A program made the position numbers and the translations under genes. Shown here one piece after another: positions 7,905 to 17,168 of a DNA stretch of 64,000 nucleotides. The notes beneath the pieces were generated by a model, which did no database searches, was not told where the DNA came from, and worked only from the letters and a program-made list of their open reading frames with translations. Position 1 is the stretch's first letter. Every line of letters starts with the position of its first letter. The DNA comes from UBA10518 sp022837185 (GTDB lineage Bacteria > Desulfobacterota > Desulfobulbia > Desulfobulbales > Desulfobulbaceae), in assembly GCA_034007705.1 (NCBI GenBank), contig JAVEQK010000016.1:1-64000 (forward strand), in the 5' to 3' direction.

Positions 7905-8759
7905 TCATTTGAATTCGGCGTCTTCTATAATCACGTCGTAGCGGTAGCCGGCGCCGAAATCGCGATTGGCGTGCAGGGTGCCTTCAACCACAACCACCTC
8001 ATCCTTCTGGGGTTCGGCCATGGTCGTCACCACGAGGTCATGGGTATTGTTGAGCGGATCCCCGGTCCCGTCCTGAATATGGACCCAGTTTTTGCCCATG
8101 ATCATCGACGACACCTTCATGACTTTGCCGCGCACCACGACTTTCTGATTATTGAGTTCGTCCTTCTTCTCGTGCAGCTCGCTGACGGTGAAGGCGTTCT
8201 CGCCCTCGGCCTTTTCCACCTGAACATCGGTTGAGGGGACGATTGCCGCCATGCTGCCGCCGGATGAGGCCATATCGGCCGGCGGTGCACTGGTCCCTGC
8301 AGTCTCCATCCTCAGGGCCTCGGAAAAGCTGTCGGCGGAGCCCTCGGCGGGTGCCATGCCCTGGGGATCGGCGGAGGTTTCCCCGGTCGAGAAGATAACG
8401 CTGTCAAACGTTCTTCCCAGGGTCTTGGACTCGAGGTCTTTCATTTCCATCCCGCCCGCGAAGGAAACCTCTTTCCCCACTTCCAGATCGGTTTCAGGAA
8501 CCGCGACCCACTGGCTTCCCCCGCCGGTATCCACGTTGACATAGGTATAGCCGGCGGCATCGATTGTTTCCAGGACCTTGCCCTGGACAGCAACTCTCTC
8601 CTCCGCTGCCTGCTGCATCTGAACCGGCGCCGATTCGACGGTCAACGGTGGCTGCTCGGGGGCGGGGGCGGATGCCTGTTCATTGCCGGACTTGCATCCG
8701 GCTCCGCCGAGAAGCAGCAACAGGGCGGCGGCAAGAATTACTGGTCGAAAAGTGGTCAT
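7905..8759 (-). CDS. Lipoprotein with two OB-fold-like domains
   Basis: The product has 284 residues. A signal sequence ends in the lipobox LGGAGC, with Cys22 as the lipidated residue. Two copies of a similar module follow, one at about 50-115 (VQGKVLETIDAAGYTYVNVDTGGGSQWVAVPE) and one at about 205-280 (VVVRGKVMKVSSMIMGKNWVHIQDGTGD). They are joined by a Pro/Ala/Ser-rich linker. The pattern VRGKV...NWVHIQDGTG is that of NrfJ-like and related OB-fold exported proteins. A GGAG Shine-Dalgarno precedes the ATG. Function is unknown; periplasmic ligand or nucleic-acid-fragment binding is possible. Confidence 0.75.
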   Translation of the reverse strand: MTTFRPVILAAALLLLLGGAGCKSGNEQASAPAPEQPPLTVESAPVQMQQAAEERVAVQGKVLETIDAAGYTYVNVDTGGGSQWVAVPETDLEVGKEVSFAGGMEMKDLESKTLGRTFDSVIFSTGETSADPQGMAPAEGSADSFSEALRMETAGTSAPPADMASSGGSMAAIVPSTDVQVEKAEGENAFTVSELHEKKDELNNQKVVVRGKVMKVSSMIMGKNWVHIQDGTGDPLNNTHDLVVTTMAEPQKDEVVVVEGTLHANRDFGAGYRYDVIIEDAEFK

Positions 8760-8810
8760 GGTCTTTCTCCATTATGAAAAAGTTAAGGATTTGCCGGAAT
8801 ATCGATACTA

Positions 8811-8839
8811 CTTATAAGAAGAAGTCATCTCCGTGTCAA
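8811..8839 (-). promoter_or_regulatory. Sigma-70 promoter for the OB-fold lipoprotein
   Basis: Read on the minus strand: a perfect TTGACA (plus bases 8834-8839), a 17-base spacer, and TATAAG (8811-8816). It lies about 52 bases before the lipoprotein ATG. Confidence 0.7.
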
Positions 8840-8902
8840 CAACGGACAGTTTGCTCCCCGGTTGGACGCGGTCCGGGCTTCCTGGCGGAAAAACGCCGAG
8901 TG

Positions 8903-11005
8903 TTACCTGGACTGCAGGACGACGCAGGCCATCGGCTCCACAATTACCTTCGAGCCCGGGGCGACGGCCGGCGCCTTCTCCGCCCGGATGAAATCCCTCG
9001 GCGGTTTGAGGGCGGTGTGAATGATCCTTTTCCATGTTCTCCGCCGATGGGGTCCCGGAGGCGGGGGAACGACGAACTGGGCCCTGTCCTCGCGGCTGCC
9101 GTTCAGCATGACGAAAAAATCATCGTCTTCCTCCGGATGCACGGAGCCGTTCAGGATAAAGGCCAGGGTCCTGCAGTTCTCGGACCAGTCCTGGGTCCCC
9201 GGTTCCAGGCTTTGCCAGATGATCTCGTGGCTGTCGGGCGGATCGGTGTCCGGATGCCGGGGGGGGAAAAAATCATGGCGCCTGAACACCGGATGACGGC
9301 GGCGCAGCCATATCAGGTTTTTAAAAAAGGTGAACTGGTGCCTGTTTTTTTTCAGCAGATGCCAGTCGAGCCAGCTGATTTCATTATCCTGGCACCAGGC
9401 ATTGTTGTTACCTTTCTGGCTGCGGCCGAACTCATCTCCGGCCACCAGCATCGGCACCCCCTGGGACAGAAACAGGATGACCGCCATGGTCCGGAGACGC
9501 CGGGAGCGCAGGGCATTTATCTTCGGGTCGTCGGTCTCGCCCTCCACCCCGCTGTTCCAGCTTATGTTGTGATTCTCCCCGTCCCGGTTGTCCTCGCCGT
9601 TCATGAGGTTGTGCTTTTCGTTGTAGCTGACGAGATCATAGAGGGTGAATCCGTCATGACTGGTGATGAAGTTGATCGAATTCCAGGGCCGGCGGCCGTT
9701 GTTTCTGTACAGGTCGGAGCTGCCGGAAACTCTGGTGGCCAGAGGCGCAACCATTTTCGGATAACCGCAGAGAAAGGCCCGGACATCATCCCTGAACCGG
9801 GCGTTCCATTCCGCCCAGCGGTGATGGGTGGAAAAACTGCCGACCTGATAGAGGCCCGCCGCGTCCCAGGCCTCGGCAATGATTTTCGCATCGGCCAGCA
9901 GCGGATCCTCGGCGATCTGCTCGACGACCGGCGGATTGGCGAGAACCCTGCCCTGCTGATCACGTCCGAGAATGGAGGCGAGATCGAACCGGAAGCCGTC
10001 GACGTGCATTTCCGCCACCCACCAGCGCAACACGTTCATGATCAGGTTGCGGACGATGGGATGGTTGCAGTTGAAGGTGTTGCCGCAGCCGGAAAAATTG
10101 AGATAATCACGGGTTTCCGGATCGAGCAGGTAGTAAATCGTGTTGTCGATGCCCTTGAAACTGGTTACCGGGCCGTCCATGCCCCCCTCGGCCGTATGGT
10201 TGAACACCATGTCGAGGATGACCTCGATCCCGGCGCGATGCAGGGCCTTGACCATGTCCCGGAATTCTTTGAGCTGGCTGCCCCGGGTGGAGCAATACCC
10301 TGACTTGGGCGCGTAAAAGGAAAGCGGGCTGTAGCCCCAGTAATTTTTCAGCTTTTCCCCGGTGAAGGGGTTGTGAAAAAGGGTTTCGTTTTCATTGAAT
10401 TCCGTAATCGGCATCAATTCCACCGCGGTTATGCCGATCTCCCGGAGGTAAGGAATTTTTTCAACGATACCGGCAAACGTTCCCGGATGCCGGGCGCCCG
10501 CCGACGGATGGATGGTGAAGCCCCGGACATGCATTTCATAAATCACCGAGTCCTTCAGAGGGGTCTTCAACGGCCGGTCACCCTCCCAGTCATACCCCTC
10601 ATGCGACACCAGGCAGCAGGGTATCCTGCCCAGGCAGTCCCTCTCCTCTCCCCAGAGGGACGGCCGCAAGGCCTTGGCAGAGGGATCGATGATGATGCGC
10701 CCCTCATCGAAATTATGCCCGCTCCCCCCGGGATCGTACGGCCCGCCGAGCCGGTAGCCGTAATAGAAAGTCTTCGGCAGGCCCCGGACCAGTATATGCC
10801 AGATGTCCCCGGTCTTGTTGACCGAGGGGTCGAGGGGCAGTTCAATCAGCGAGCCCTCGGCTTCCTTGCCGGTCGAAACCGGATCAATGACCAGGGTCAC
10901 CGTTTCGGCATGTCGAGAAAACAGGGCGAAATTGACTCCGCCGGTGAGGACGAGCGCTCCCTTTGGCCGGGGCAAACCGATTTCCGTCTGCAGGGTATCT
11001 TTCAT
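8903..11005 (-). CDS. glgX: Glycogen debranching enzyme (isoamylase type)
   Basis: The product is 700 residues from the chosen start. An N-terminal CBM48-like domain (GGVNFALFSRHAETVTLV) precedes the GH13 barrel, with VILDMVFNHTAEG as conserved region I, DGFRFDLAS as region II carrying the nucleophile Asp, IAEAWDAAGLY as region III with the acid Glu, and NFITSHDGFTL as region IV. It hydrolyses alpha-1,6 branch points of glycogen or limit dextrins in the cytoplasm. The start at 11005 (MKDTLQTEIG) is preferred because the 25 codons before it are A/T-rich and match intergenic sequence. No other glycogen genes are nearby. Confidence 0.92.
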   Translation of the reverse strand: MKDTLQTEIGLPRPKGALVLTGGVNFALFSRHAETVTLVIDPVSTGKEAEGSLIELPLDPSVNKTGDIWHILVRGLPKTFYYGYRLGGPYDPGGSGHNFDEGRIIIDPSAKALRPSLWGEERDCLGRIPCCLVSHEGYDWEGDRPLKTPLKDSVIYEMHVRGFTIHPSAGARHPGTFAGIVEKIPYLREIGITAVELMPITEFNENETLFHNPFTGEKLKNYWGYSPLSFYAPKSGYCSTRGSQLKEFRDMVKALHRAGIEVILDMVFNHTAEGGMDGPVTSFKGIDNTIYYLLDPETRDYLNFSGCGNTFNCNHPIVRNLIMNVLRWWVAEMHVDGFRFDLASILGRDQQGRVLANPPVVEQIAEDPLLADAKIIAEAWDAAGLYQVGSFSTHHRWAEWNARFRDDVRAFLCGYPKMVAPLATRVSGSSDLYRNNGRRPWNSINFITSHDGFTLYDLVSYNEKHNLMNGEDNRDGENHNISWNSGVEGETDDPKINALRSRRLRTMAVILFLSQGVPMLVAGDEFGRSQKGNNNAWCQDNEISWLDWHLLKKNRHQFTFFKNLIWLRRRHPVFRRHDFFPPRHPDTDPPDSHEIIWQSLEPGTQDWSENCRTLAFILNGSVHPEEDDDFFVMLNGSREDRAQFVVPPPPGPHRRRTWKRIIHTALKPPRDFIRAEKAPAVAPGSKVIVEPMACVVLQSR

Positions 11006-11006
11006 A

Positions 11007-11035
11007 TTGACCTGATAATAATTATTATTTATATT
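11007..11035 (+). promoter_or_regulatory. Sigma-70 promoter for the DUF1566 gene, with a central palindrome
   Basis: TTGACC (11007-11012), 17 bases, TATATT (11030-11035), which puts the transcription start about 55 bases before the ATG at 11096. The spacer holds a perfect 14-base palindrome ATAATAATTATTAT (11015-11028), and the -35 abuts the divergent glgX start, so both genes could be affected by a protein bound here. Confidence 0.6.
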
Positions 11036-11095
11036 TACTCCATGGTGTATTGTACCCTTTTTTTTCAATTCCCAAAACACTGACGGAGGTGACGA

Positions 11096-12037
11096 ATGTT
11101 TCTGTCCAAAAAACTGGAGCTTGGCACCACATTAACCATCGACTGGGAGATGACGCCTGATTATACCTTCGGCACCTTTGAAAGCTGGGGCGGCAGGGAA
11201 CGGTTCCGCAGCAGCGCGGAGAGGATATACTATTTCTTCATCGACGACTGGGGTGACAATCCCAGGCTGTGCCTCATGGAAAGGGGCATCAAGCATGCCC
11301 GGGTGATGGCCGAGATTCTGGCCCCCCGGGACATGATCCGCCGGTGCGTGGCCGGGCACGGCAAAACTTCCCTGTTCGAACGGAGCTTCGCCATCGACGA
11401 ACCCTTGAAAAAATGGCTCATTGCCCATGTCATCGACGGCCGGGACGATTCCCTCATCATCCCGCTGGAACCGGAAAAGCCGGCCCCCCTGGCAGAAACG
11501 GATTTACCCGGCCGGAACGCCCCGGTTCCGGAACTGACCAGGGTATGCCTGCCCGGTGAACCGGAAGAAATGAGCGAAGCGGACGTGGCCGGGCTTGCCG
11601 TCCGGTTCAACCTCTATGACAGTGAGCGCAATCCGACGGGCACTTTTGCCAATTACCTGGTGGACAACGGCGACAATGCAACCGTCAGCGACCTGGTGAC
11701 CGGGCTCATGTGGCAGAGGGAGGGCGTGGACATCATGAGCAGCCGCATGCTGCTCAGGGAAATCGACCGGCTGAACCGGAACGGCTATGCCGGCTATTCG
11801 GACTGGCGGCTGCCGACCATGCCCGAGGCGCTCTCCCTCATAGGCGCTGAAAAAAACAGCCACGGCCAGCATATCCATGACTGCTTTTCGCCGCATCAGC
11901 CCTTTATTTTCACCGCCGCCACCCGCCGGCCCGGCGGCTGCTGGTTTGTCGACTACAAGCAGGGAAAGGCGTTCTGGTCATCGGGGACCATTCCCGGCGG
12001 CTTCGGGCGGCTCTGCAGGTCGGAGCGGACAGCGTAA
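11096..12037 (+). CDS. DUF1566 (Lcl C-terminal) domain protein
   Basis: The product has 313 residues and no signal peptide. The C-terminal third has the DUF1566 signature: NGDNATVSDLVTGLMWQREG, then NGYAGYSDWRLPTMPEAL, ending FGRLCRS. These domains are C-type-lectin-like folds found in many secreted and some cytoplasmic proteins. The N-terminal two thirds (about residues 1-165) match nothing I recognise but look ordered and contain a conserved-looking WGGRERFRSSAERIYYFFIDD stretch (WGGRERFRSS / AERIYYFFIDD). A GGAGG site lies a few bases before the ATG. Function unknown. Confidence 0.75.
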   Translation: MFLSKKLELGTTLTIDWEMTPDYTFGTFESWGGRERFRSSAERIYYFFIDDWGDNPRLCLMERGIKHARVMAEILAPRDMIRRCVAGHGKTSLFERSFAIDEPLKKWLIAHVIDGRDDSLIIPLEPEKPAPLAETDLPGRNAPVPELTRVCLPGEPEEMSEADVAGLAVRFNLYDSERNPTGTFANYLVDNGDNATVSDLVTGLMWQREGVDIMSSRMLLREIDRLNRNGYAGYSDWRLPTMPEALSLIGAEKNSHGQHIHDCFSPHQPFIFTAATRRPGGCWFVDYKQGKAFWSSGTIPGGFGRLCRSERTA

Positions 12038-12052
12038 CGCCCACGAAAACGG

Positions 12053-12090
12053 AAAGCCCGCGTCACCGGCCGCAGGGTGACGCGGGCTTT
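12053..12090. terminator. Bidirectional intrinsic terminator
   Basis: AAAGCCCGCGTCACC (12053-12067) pairs perfectly over 15 bp with GGTGACGCGGGCTTT (12076-12090); the loop is GGCCGCAG. It lies between two convergent genes ending at 12037 and 12109 and has T-rich flanks on both sides. Confidence 0.88.
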
Positions 12091-12108
12091 CTCTTCCGCC
12101 CGGCGCTC

Positions 12109-13101
12109 TTATTCGGCCAGGGCGACTTTGTTTCCTTGCAGCCCCATGGCGGCCGTCTTCACCCGTTTCTGCTTCGCAAACCCGTAATCAACAAGATTTT
12201 CGACGTCGCTCCACATGCTTTCACTGCCCATGAGCGCCACCACTATGGTGCCGACGCCTTCCCGGGTAAACTGACCGACATAGGTCTGCCTGGCCGCACT
12301 GGTATAACCCGTCTTGCCGCCTTCGGCGCCCTCCACCCGCCAGAGGGCCTTGTTGTGGTTATGCAGTTCCTTGCCGTAGGACGTCCGGGTCTTGACCCTG
12401 TGCATGCGTGAGGCAAACTGTTCGTCCTGCATGGCATGACGGAAAATCAGCGCAAGGTCCCTGGCCGTTGACTGCTGCCCCTTGGCCGTCAAGCCGGTGG
12501 CGGTCCGGCAGACCGTGTTTTTCGCCCCCCACAGACTGGCGCGCAGGGTCATCATCTCGGCAAAATCCTGTTCGCTGCCGGCAATTCGTTCGGCCAGGGC
12601 AACGCTGGCATCGTTTGCCGAGGCAAGGAGGACGGCGTTGATCAAATCATTGGCCCGGTACGATTTGTTCGGGTCAAGGTAGACTTTTGACCGGGGCATG
12701 TCGGAGGCCCGCCTGCTGACTGGGACCCATTCCAGTTCATCGAGGGACTTCAGGGCGATCATGCCGGTCAGCACCTTGATGGTCGAAGCCGGCTGCCGGG
12801 GAGTATCCGCGTCCTTGGCAAACAGCGTCTCACCGGTTTCCGCGTCGATGACAATGGCGCTTCTGGAGGAAATTTTCCTGAGCGACGGATCCCCGGCGGC
12901 GGGAGAGGCAGCTGCCCTGCCTTGGGAAGCGGACTTTTCCGCCCGCGCAGTCTGAAGACCGCCGCTCCCGGCCGTAGCGCCGATGCGCTGTTTGGCCCCT
13001 TTATCCAGCACGGGCACCTGGCCCGAATAGAGCCGGGGAGCATCAAGAACGGCCAGGGACAGCAGGAAGGATACCAGACAGAGGAAAACGCTTTTTTTCA
13101 T
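12109..13101 (-). CDS. D-alanyl-D-alanine carboxypeptidase, peptidase S11 family
   Basis: The product has 330 residues. An N-terminal signal peptide (about 1-25) is followed by a low-complexity Ala/Ser/Gly linker up to about residue 75 and then the S11 catalytic domain. The active-site motifs are present: STIK at 106-109, SAN at 161-163 and KTG at 263-265. These enzymes trim the terminal D-Ala from peptidoglycan stem peptides in the periplasm (PBP5/6/DacD type) and some have endopeptidase activity. The PBP5 C-terminal beta domain and amphipathic anchor are missing, so it resembles PbpG-type short S11 proteins. A promoter is visible upstream. Confidence 0.9.
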   Translation of the reverse strand: MKKSVFLCLVSFLLSLAVLDAPRLYSGQVPVLDKGAKQRIGATAGSGGLQTARAEKSASQGRAAASPAAGDPSLRKISSRSAIVIDAETGETLFAKDADTPRQPASTIKVLTGMIALKSLDELEWVPVSRRASDMPRSKVYLDPNKSYRANDLINAVLLASANDASVALAERIAGSEQDFAEMMTLRASLWGAKNTVCRTATGLTAKGQQSTARDLALIFRHAMQDEQFASRMHRVKTRTSYGKELHNHNKALWRVEGAEGGKTGYTSAARQTYVGQFTREGVGTIVVALMGSESMWSDVENLVDYGFAKQKRVKTAAMGLQGNKVALAE

Positions 13102-13151
13102 TTTTGAGCCGACTTTTCAGGACATATTACATAGTTAAAGGGTACAATATA

Positions 13152-13180
13152 TTTGTATCTGCCTGATCCGGGCCTGTCAA
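13152..13180 (-). promoter_or_regulatory. Sigma-70 promoter for the S11 carboxypeptidase
   Basis: On the minus strand: TTGACA (plus 13175-13180), 17 bases, TACAAA (13152-13157). It lies about 50 bases upstream of the ATG at 13101. Confidence 0.62.
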
Positions 13181-13271
13181 GCCCATTCACTCATTTTTTT
13201 CCTGTATTTTCCCGCATTTTTCTCCATTGACAGGGGAATTGTTTTAAGTGTACCCTGAACGGAACGGAAAA

Positions 13272-13311
13272 ACGCCCCGCAATGCGCAATGACGCCCCGC
13301 AATGCGCAATG
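13272..13311. repeat. Perfect tandem duplication of a 20-base unit
   Basis: The unit acgccccgcaatgcgcaatg occurs twice without a mismatch, directly before the acyl-CoA ligase ribosome site. On the minus strand each unit contains CATTGCG twice in a row, so CATTGCG occurs four times in 40 bases. Confidence 0.9.
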
Positions 13312-13334
13312 GAAGACGCCACACGAGGTAGACT

Positions 13335-15119
13335 ATGGATACGAAAGGTCCGCCGCCTGAGAATACACCCTCCCCGACAGACCCGCAAACGTCGGAAGGC
13401 GGAACCGCGGCAGAATCCGCCAACCTCCCTGCCGTACAGGAGCAGTTCGCCACCCTGAATCAGCTCATTGACCACAGCGTCCGGCGCTACGGCAGCCTGC
13501 CCGCCATCGGCATGGCCCTGGAAGAGCCGCTGACCTACCAGCAGTTTCATCATCGAATCATCTGCCTTGCCCGATATCTGCAGACAGCCGGGATCATCAA
13601 GGGAGACCGGGTCGCCCTGCTCGCTGAAAATTCCCACAACTGGGCGACCGCCTACCTGGCCGTTGTCCGGCTCGGCGCCATAGCGGTCCCCATCCTTCCC
13701 GACCTGCCCGACGATGATGTCCGGCACATCCTGACCGAGATGAATTGCGGCTTTATCTTCGTTTCACAGCGGCAGATAGAAAAAATATATGAACTGAAAA
13801 AACAACTGCACAAAATCATCACCCTCGACGATTACTACGAGGAAAACGGCGTCGTCACCGTCGAACCGTTTTCCAGGTGCATGCTCACTGCCGAAGAACA
13901 GTGCGAAACCCTTAAACCGCCCCCTTTTGCCGATGTGGACGGGGAGGACCTGGCCGCCATCCTCTATACCTCCGGCACCTCCGGTTTCTCCAAGGCGGTC
14001 ATGCTCAGCCACGCAAACCTCTGTGCCAACGCCCTTTCCGCCGGGAGGCTCATTGAGCTCAAACCGGGCAGTACGTTCCTGTCCGTCCTCCCCATTTCCC
14101 ATACCTATGAATTCACCGTGGGTTTCCTTCTCCCCCTGATCAAGGGCTGCCGCATCGTCTATGCCGGGAAAACCCCGACCCCCGCCGTCCTGCAGAAAAT
14201 CTGCGCCGAGGAACGGCCCAACGCCATGCTGGTCGTTCCCCTGATCATGGAAAAAATTTACAAAAAACGGGTGCTGCCGGCCATCGAGAAAAGCAGACTG
14301 CTCAGCTATATCTGCCGGTACAGGATCGGCCGCAAGCTGGTATACAGAAAAATCGGCCGGAAACTGCTCGATTTCTTCGGCGGCAATCTGGTCGTCATGG
14401 GCATCGGCGGGGCCGCTCTCAATCCCGATGTCGAGTTGTTTCTGCGTGACGCCGGTTTCCCCTACCTGGTCGGCTACGGCCTGACGGAAACCTCACCCCT
14501 GCTTTCCGGAGGACCGCGGGGCGACGCAACCATCGTTCCCGGCTCCGCCGGCAAACCGGTGCCCAGCGTTGAAATCCGCATTGCCGACGCCGATTCTGAA
14601 TCGGGAATCGGTGAAATTCAGGCCCGCGGCCCCAATGTCATGCGGGGGTATTGGAACGATGTCGAAGCAACCAGGGAGGCGATGACCGATGACGGCTGGT
14701 TCCGAACCGGCGACATGGGCAGGCTGGACGGGCACGGCAACCTCCACGTGGTCGGGAGATCAAAATCGGTTATCGTCCTGTCCGGGGGCGAAAATATTTA
14801 TCCCGAGGCCATCGAGCACAAGCTCAACTCCTACCCCTTTGTCGTCGAGTCGCTGGTCATCGAAAACAACGGCAAGCTGGAGGCCTGGATCTATCCGGAT
14901 TATGAGTTCATTGACGCGGAAACGGTGGGACAGAGCAGGCAGCAGCGTCACCAGTACATTGTCAGCCAACTGGAACGGATGCGCACCGAGGTCAATGCCC
15001 AGCTGCATCATGCCTCCAGGCTGTCCAGGGTGATAGAACGACGGGAGCCGTTCACCAAGACGGCAACCCACAAAATCAAACGCTATCTGTACTCCGACAG
15101 GCACATGGCCGCCGAATAA
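13335..15119 (+). CDS. AMP-binding acyl-CoA ligase / acyl-acyl-carrier-protein synthetase
   Basis: The product has 594 residues. The AMP-binding signature YTSGTSGFSKAVMLSH is at 211-226, GYGLTETSPLLS carries the A5 motif, and GWFRTGDMGRLDGHGNLHVVGRSKS carries the A7/A8 motifs (GWFRTGDMG / GNLHVVGRSKS). The C-terminal catalytic lysine is in the TATHKIKRYLY segment. The family activates carboxylic acids, here most likely long-chain fatty acids, to an acyl-adenylate and then the thioester. The first 35 residues are an unusual Pro/Glu/Thr-rich extension with no hydrophobic segment. GAGG at 13325-13328 fixes the start. The gene stands alone between opposite-strand genes. Confidence 0.88.
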   Translation: MDTKGPPPENTPSPTDPQTSEGGTAAESANLPAVQEQFATLNQLIDHSVRRYGSLPAIGMALEEPLTYQQFHHRIICLARYLQTAGIIKGDRVALLAENSHNWATAYLAVVRLGAIAVPILPDLPDDDVRHILTEMNCGFIFVSQRQIEKIYELKKQLHKIITLDDYYEENGVVTVEPFSRCMLTAEEQCETLKPPPFADVDGEDLAAILYTSGTSGFSKAVMLSHANLCANALSAGRLIELKPGSTFLSVLPISHTYEFTVGFLLPLIKGCRIVYAGKTPTPAVLQKICAEERPNAMLVVPLIMEKIYKKRVLPAIEKSRLLSYICRYRIGRKLVYRKIGRKLLDFFGGNLVVMGIGGAALNPDVELFLRDAGFPYLVGYGLTETSPLLSGGPRGDATIVPGSAGKPVPSVEIRIADADSESGIGEIQARGPNVMRGYWNDVEATREAMTDDGWFRTGDMGRLDGHGNLHVVGRSKSVIVLSGGENIYPEAIEHKLNSYPFVVESLVIENNGKLEAWIYPDYEFIDAETVGQSRQQRHQYIVSQLERMRTEVNAQLHHASRLSRVIERREPFTKTATHKIKRYLYSDRHMAAE

Positions 15120-15170
15120 CAGTTATCCCCATCCGGGAGTCGGCGGTGCATCATTGCCCTTTCGGGCGGC

Positions 15171-15187
15171 GCAGGGGCTCCCCCTGC
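15171..15187 (+). terminator. Possible weak terminator after the acyl-CoA ligase
   Basis: GCAGGGG (15171-15177), loop CTC, CCCCTGC (15181-15187), a 7-bp GC-rich stem between two convergent genes. The following ATTTG is a poor T-run, so termination strength is doubtful. Confidence 0.35.
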
Positions 15188-15237
15188 CCGATTTGACGAC
15201 GGGGGCTGGCAGCCGCCATGACGAACCGGGTCCGCAG

Positions 15238-16752
15238 TTATTCCTTTTCCTGTCCGGAATCCTTCCGCTCGCTGACATCAACGGCGTGTTCGATAAGCTG
15301 GACAACCCTGCCGTCCTTGTCGAAAACGGGATAGGCGTAAATTTCCATATACCTTTTCCTGTTCTCCTGGTCATAATGGACATGCTCAACCCGGACCGGC
15401 TTCCCGGTCCGCTTCACTTCCGCCAACGGGCAGGGGTGTTCCCCGCCCGAACAGGGTTCGCCGCAGTGATGGGTCATCCGGTGGCAGGTCATGCCCTGAA
15501 AGGATTGCACCCCGGTCAGCTCACAGGCGGCCTTGTTGGCCATGACTATTGAAAATGTTTCCGCATCGAGGACGTAAAAGGGGTTGGTCATGGAGTCGAT
15601 GATCAACTCAAGAAATTTCCGCTGCTCTTCCGCCCTGTTTTCCGCCCGGCTCCGGATCATGATTTCATCCTCCAGCCTGGCATTGGCCTTGGCGAGCTCG
15701 ACGGTTCTCTCCATGACCCGGTCTTCCAGCCGGTCATGGGCCTTCTGCAGCTCTTCCCTGGCTTTTTTGTTTTCCCTGGCATAATTCTCGAGTCTGCCGA
15801 TGATGGTGCCGAAGCTGTAATACAGAATAATGATCGCGATAATCAGGACGCACAGGGTCAGAAATAAGGAATGAACAATAAAAGCTCTTTTCTGATCCAC
15901 CTGTTCGGAAACATCCTGGAGCATGAGCACCCTGCCGATGGCCCCGCCTTTGAAATCATTGAGCAGGCTGCAGCTGTGCAGGATATGCAGCCGGTCGTCG
16001 ACCAGGACTTCCTGGTCCTCTTCCAGCCTGCTCAGATCAAGCCTTTCGGCGATACTTTCAAAAAGCCCGCTGCCGCCGGTCATGAGAACATACTGGCCGT
16101 GTTCCTGAAATCCCTCTGCCACCAGCTTGGCCTTTTGCCATTCTTTGGCTTTGACCAGGAGCGTCACGTCGCTGTTCAGGCTTTCGGTCAATGATTGCAC
16201 CAGCAGTCCCGCATCAATGCCGAATTCAACCGCGCCGATGTGTTGCCCCTCATGGTATACCGGCTCGCTCGCCCAGAAAATGACACCGTGGGGACAGACA
16301 TCGAAACCGGACAACTGCTTGCTTTCGGCATGCACGGCGGCAACCATGGGCCGCAACCCGCCTATGTGGTCTCCGAAATGTTCCGGTCTCTGCACCCTGA
16401 GAAACACCGTGTTGTCGGGCAGGGTGAAGACAAAGGCATGGAAGAATTCATTTTCCTCCTTGAATTCCTGGAACAGGGGCGCGCAGAGTTCGTACAACCG
16501 TTCCCTGTCCCTGTCGGCGAATGCCTGCGTGGCCTCGTCGAAATAGCGGACAAAACGGTTGACTTTATAACGGTACGGATCGAACGAATATTTTTTGATG
16601 TCGTTGCTGATGCTGTCTATGAGCTTTTCCCGCTCCCGGATGGCGTTGTCGATGGCTTTGTTGTAATGGCTGATTCCCTCGCTGAACAGAAAGCCGCACG
16701 CAAACAGGATGACCAGACTGACAAGAAACAATGTCCTGTTTTTTATCTCCAT
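15238..16752 (-). CDS. Membrane PAS sensor protein without an output domain
   Basis: The product has 504 residues. TM1 is at about 7-23, then comes a periplasmic double-Cache-like region (about 25-285, with FHAFVFTLPDNTVFLRVQRPE), TM2 at about 290-312, a coiled coil (about 318-370) and a C-terminal PAS domain. The PAS contains a cysteine/histidine cluster, CHRMTHHCGEPC then HPCPL. The protein ends right after the PAS PAC-like segment (LIEHAVDVSERK), with no histidine kinase, GGDEF or methyl-accepting domain. It may signal by contact with a separate kinase, or it could be a split gene, but no kinase lies next to it. The ligand is unknown. Confidence 0.82.
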   Translation of the reverse strand: MEIKNRTLFLVSLVILFACGFLFSEGISHYNKAIDNAIREREKLIDSISNDIKKYSFDPYRYKVNRFVRYFDEATQAFADRDRERLYELCAPLFQEFKEENEFFHAFVFTLPDNTVFLRVQRPEHFGDHIGGLRPMVAAVHAESKQLSGFDVCPHGVIFWASEPVYHEGQHIGAVEFGIDAGLLVQSLTESLNSDVTLLVKAKEWQKAKLVAEGFQEHGQYVLMTGGSGLFESIAERLDLSRLEEDQEVLVDDRLHILHSCSLLNDFKGGAIGRVLMLQDVSEQVDQKRAFIVHSLFLTLCVLIIAIIILYYSFGTIIGRLENYARENKKAREELQKAHDRLEDRVMERTVELAKANARLEDEIMIRSRAENRAEEQRKFLELIIDSMTNPFYVLDAETFSIVMANKAACELTGVQSFQGMTCHRMTHHCGEPCSGGEHPCPLAEVKRTGKPVRVEHVHYDQENRKRYMEIYAYPVFDKDGRVVQLIEHAVDVSERKDSGQEKE

Positions 16753-17168
16753 GGGTGACCGGTTGCCTGTATATAAAAGGTCCCGACTCTCTACTCCGGA
16801 TCATCGGCTCCTGGTTCATCCGGAGAGAGCCTTTTACTCGTCGTGGAAAGGAAGGGATGGGAGAGTCCGATACATCGGAACTCAGCTCCTCATGCTTTAT
16901 TATACACAAATTTGCTCCATTTCCTACTGTCACCGCGAAAACGGAGCCCGAGTCTGAAAAAAGGCACGGTCGCAAGCCAGGCACAAATCCATGGCCCGAG
17001 GAAAAAATTCACCCGCTGGAACAACAGGGAACGGAATGCACAAGAGGAATGTGAATCACGCCCGGCTTTCAGCCCGGGGGGATGGTCGTTCCCGGGAACA
17101 AAGCATCCCCGGAATCCCGATGCCGGTGCGGTCGTCCGCATCCACGGACAGCATTGACAAATGATGTG
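16753..17168. other. Intergenic region with an inverted repeat, no gene seen
   Basis: No supported coding sequence. CTCCGGAT (16794-16801) and ATCCGGAG (16818-16825) form an inverted repeat, extended by CTCT/AGAG with a small bulge, in the leader of the PAS sensor gene. The rest holds only unsupported short frames. Confidence 0.5.
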
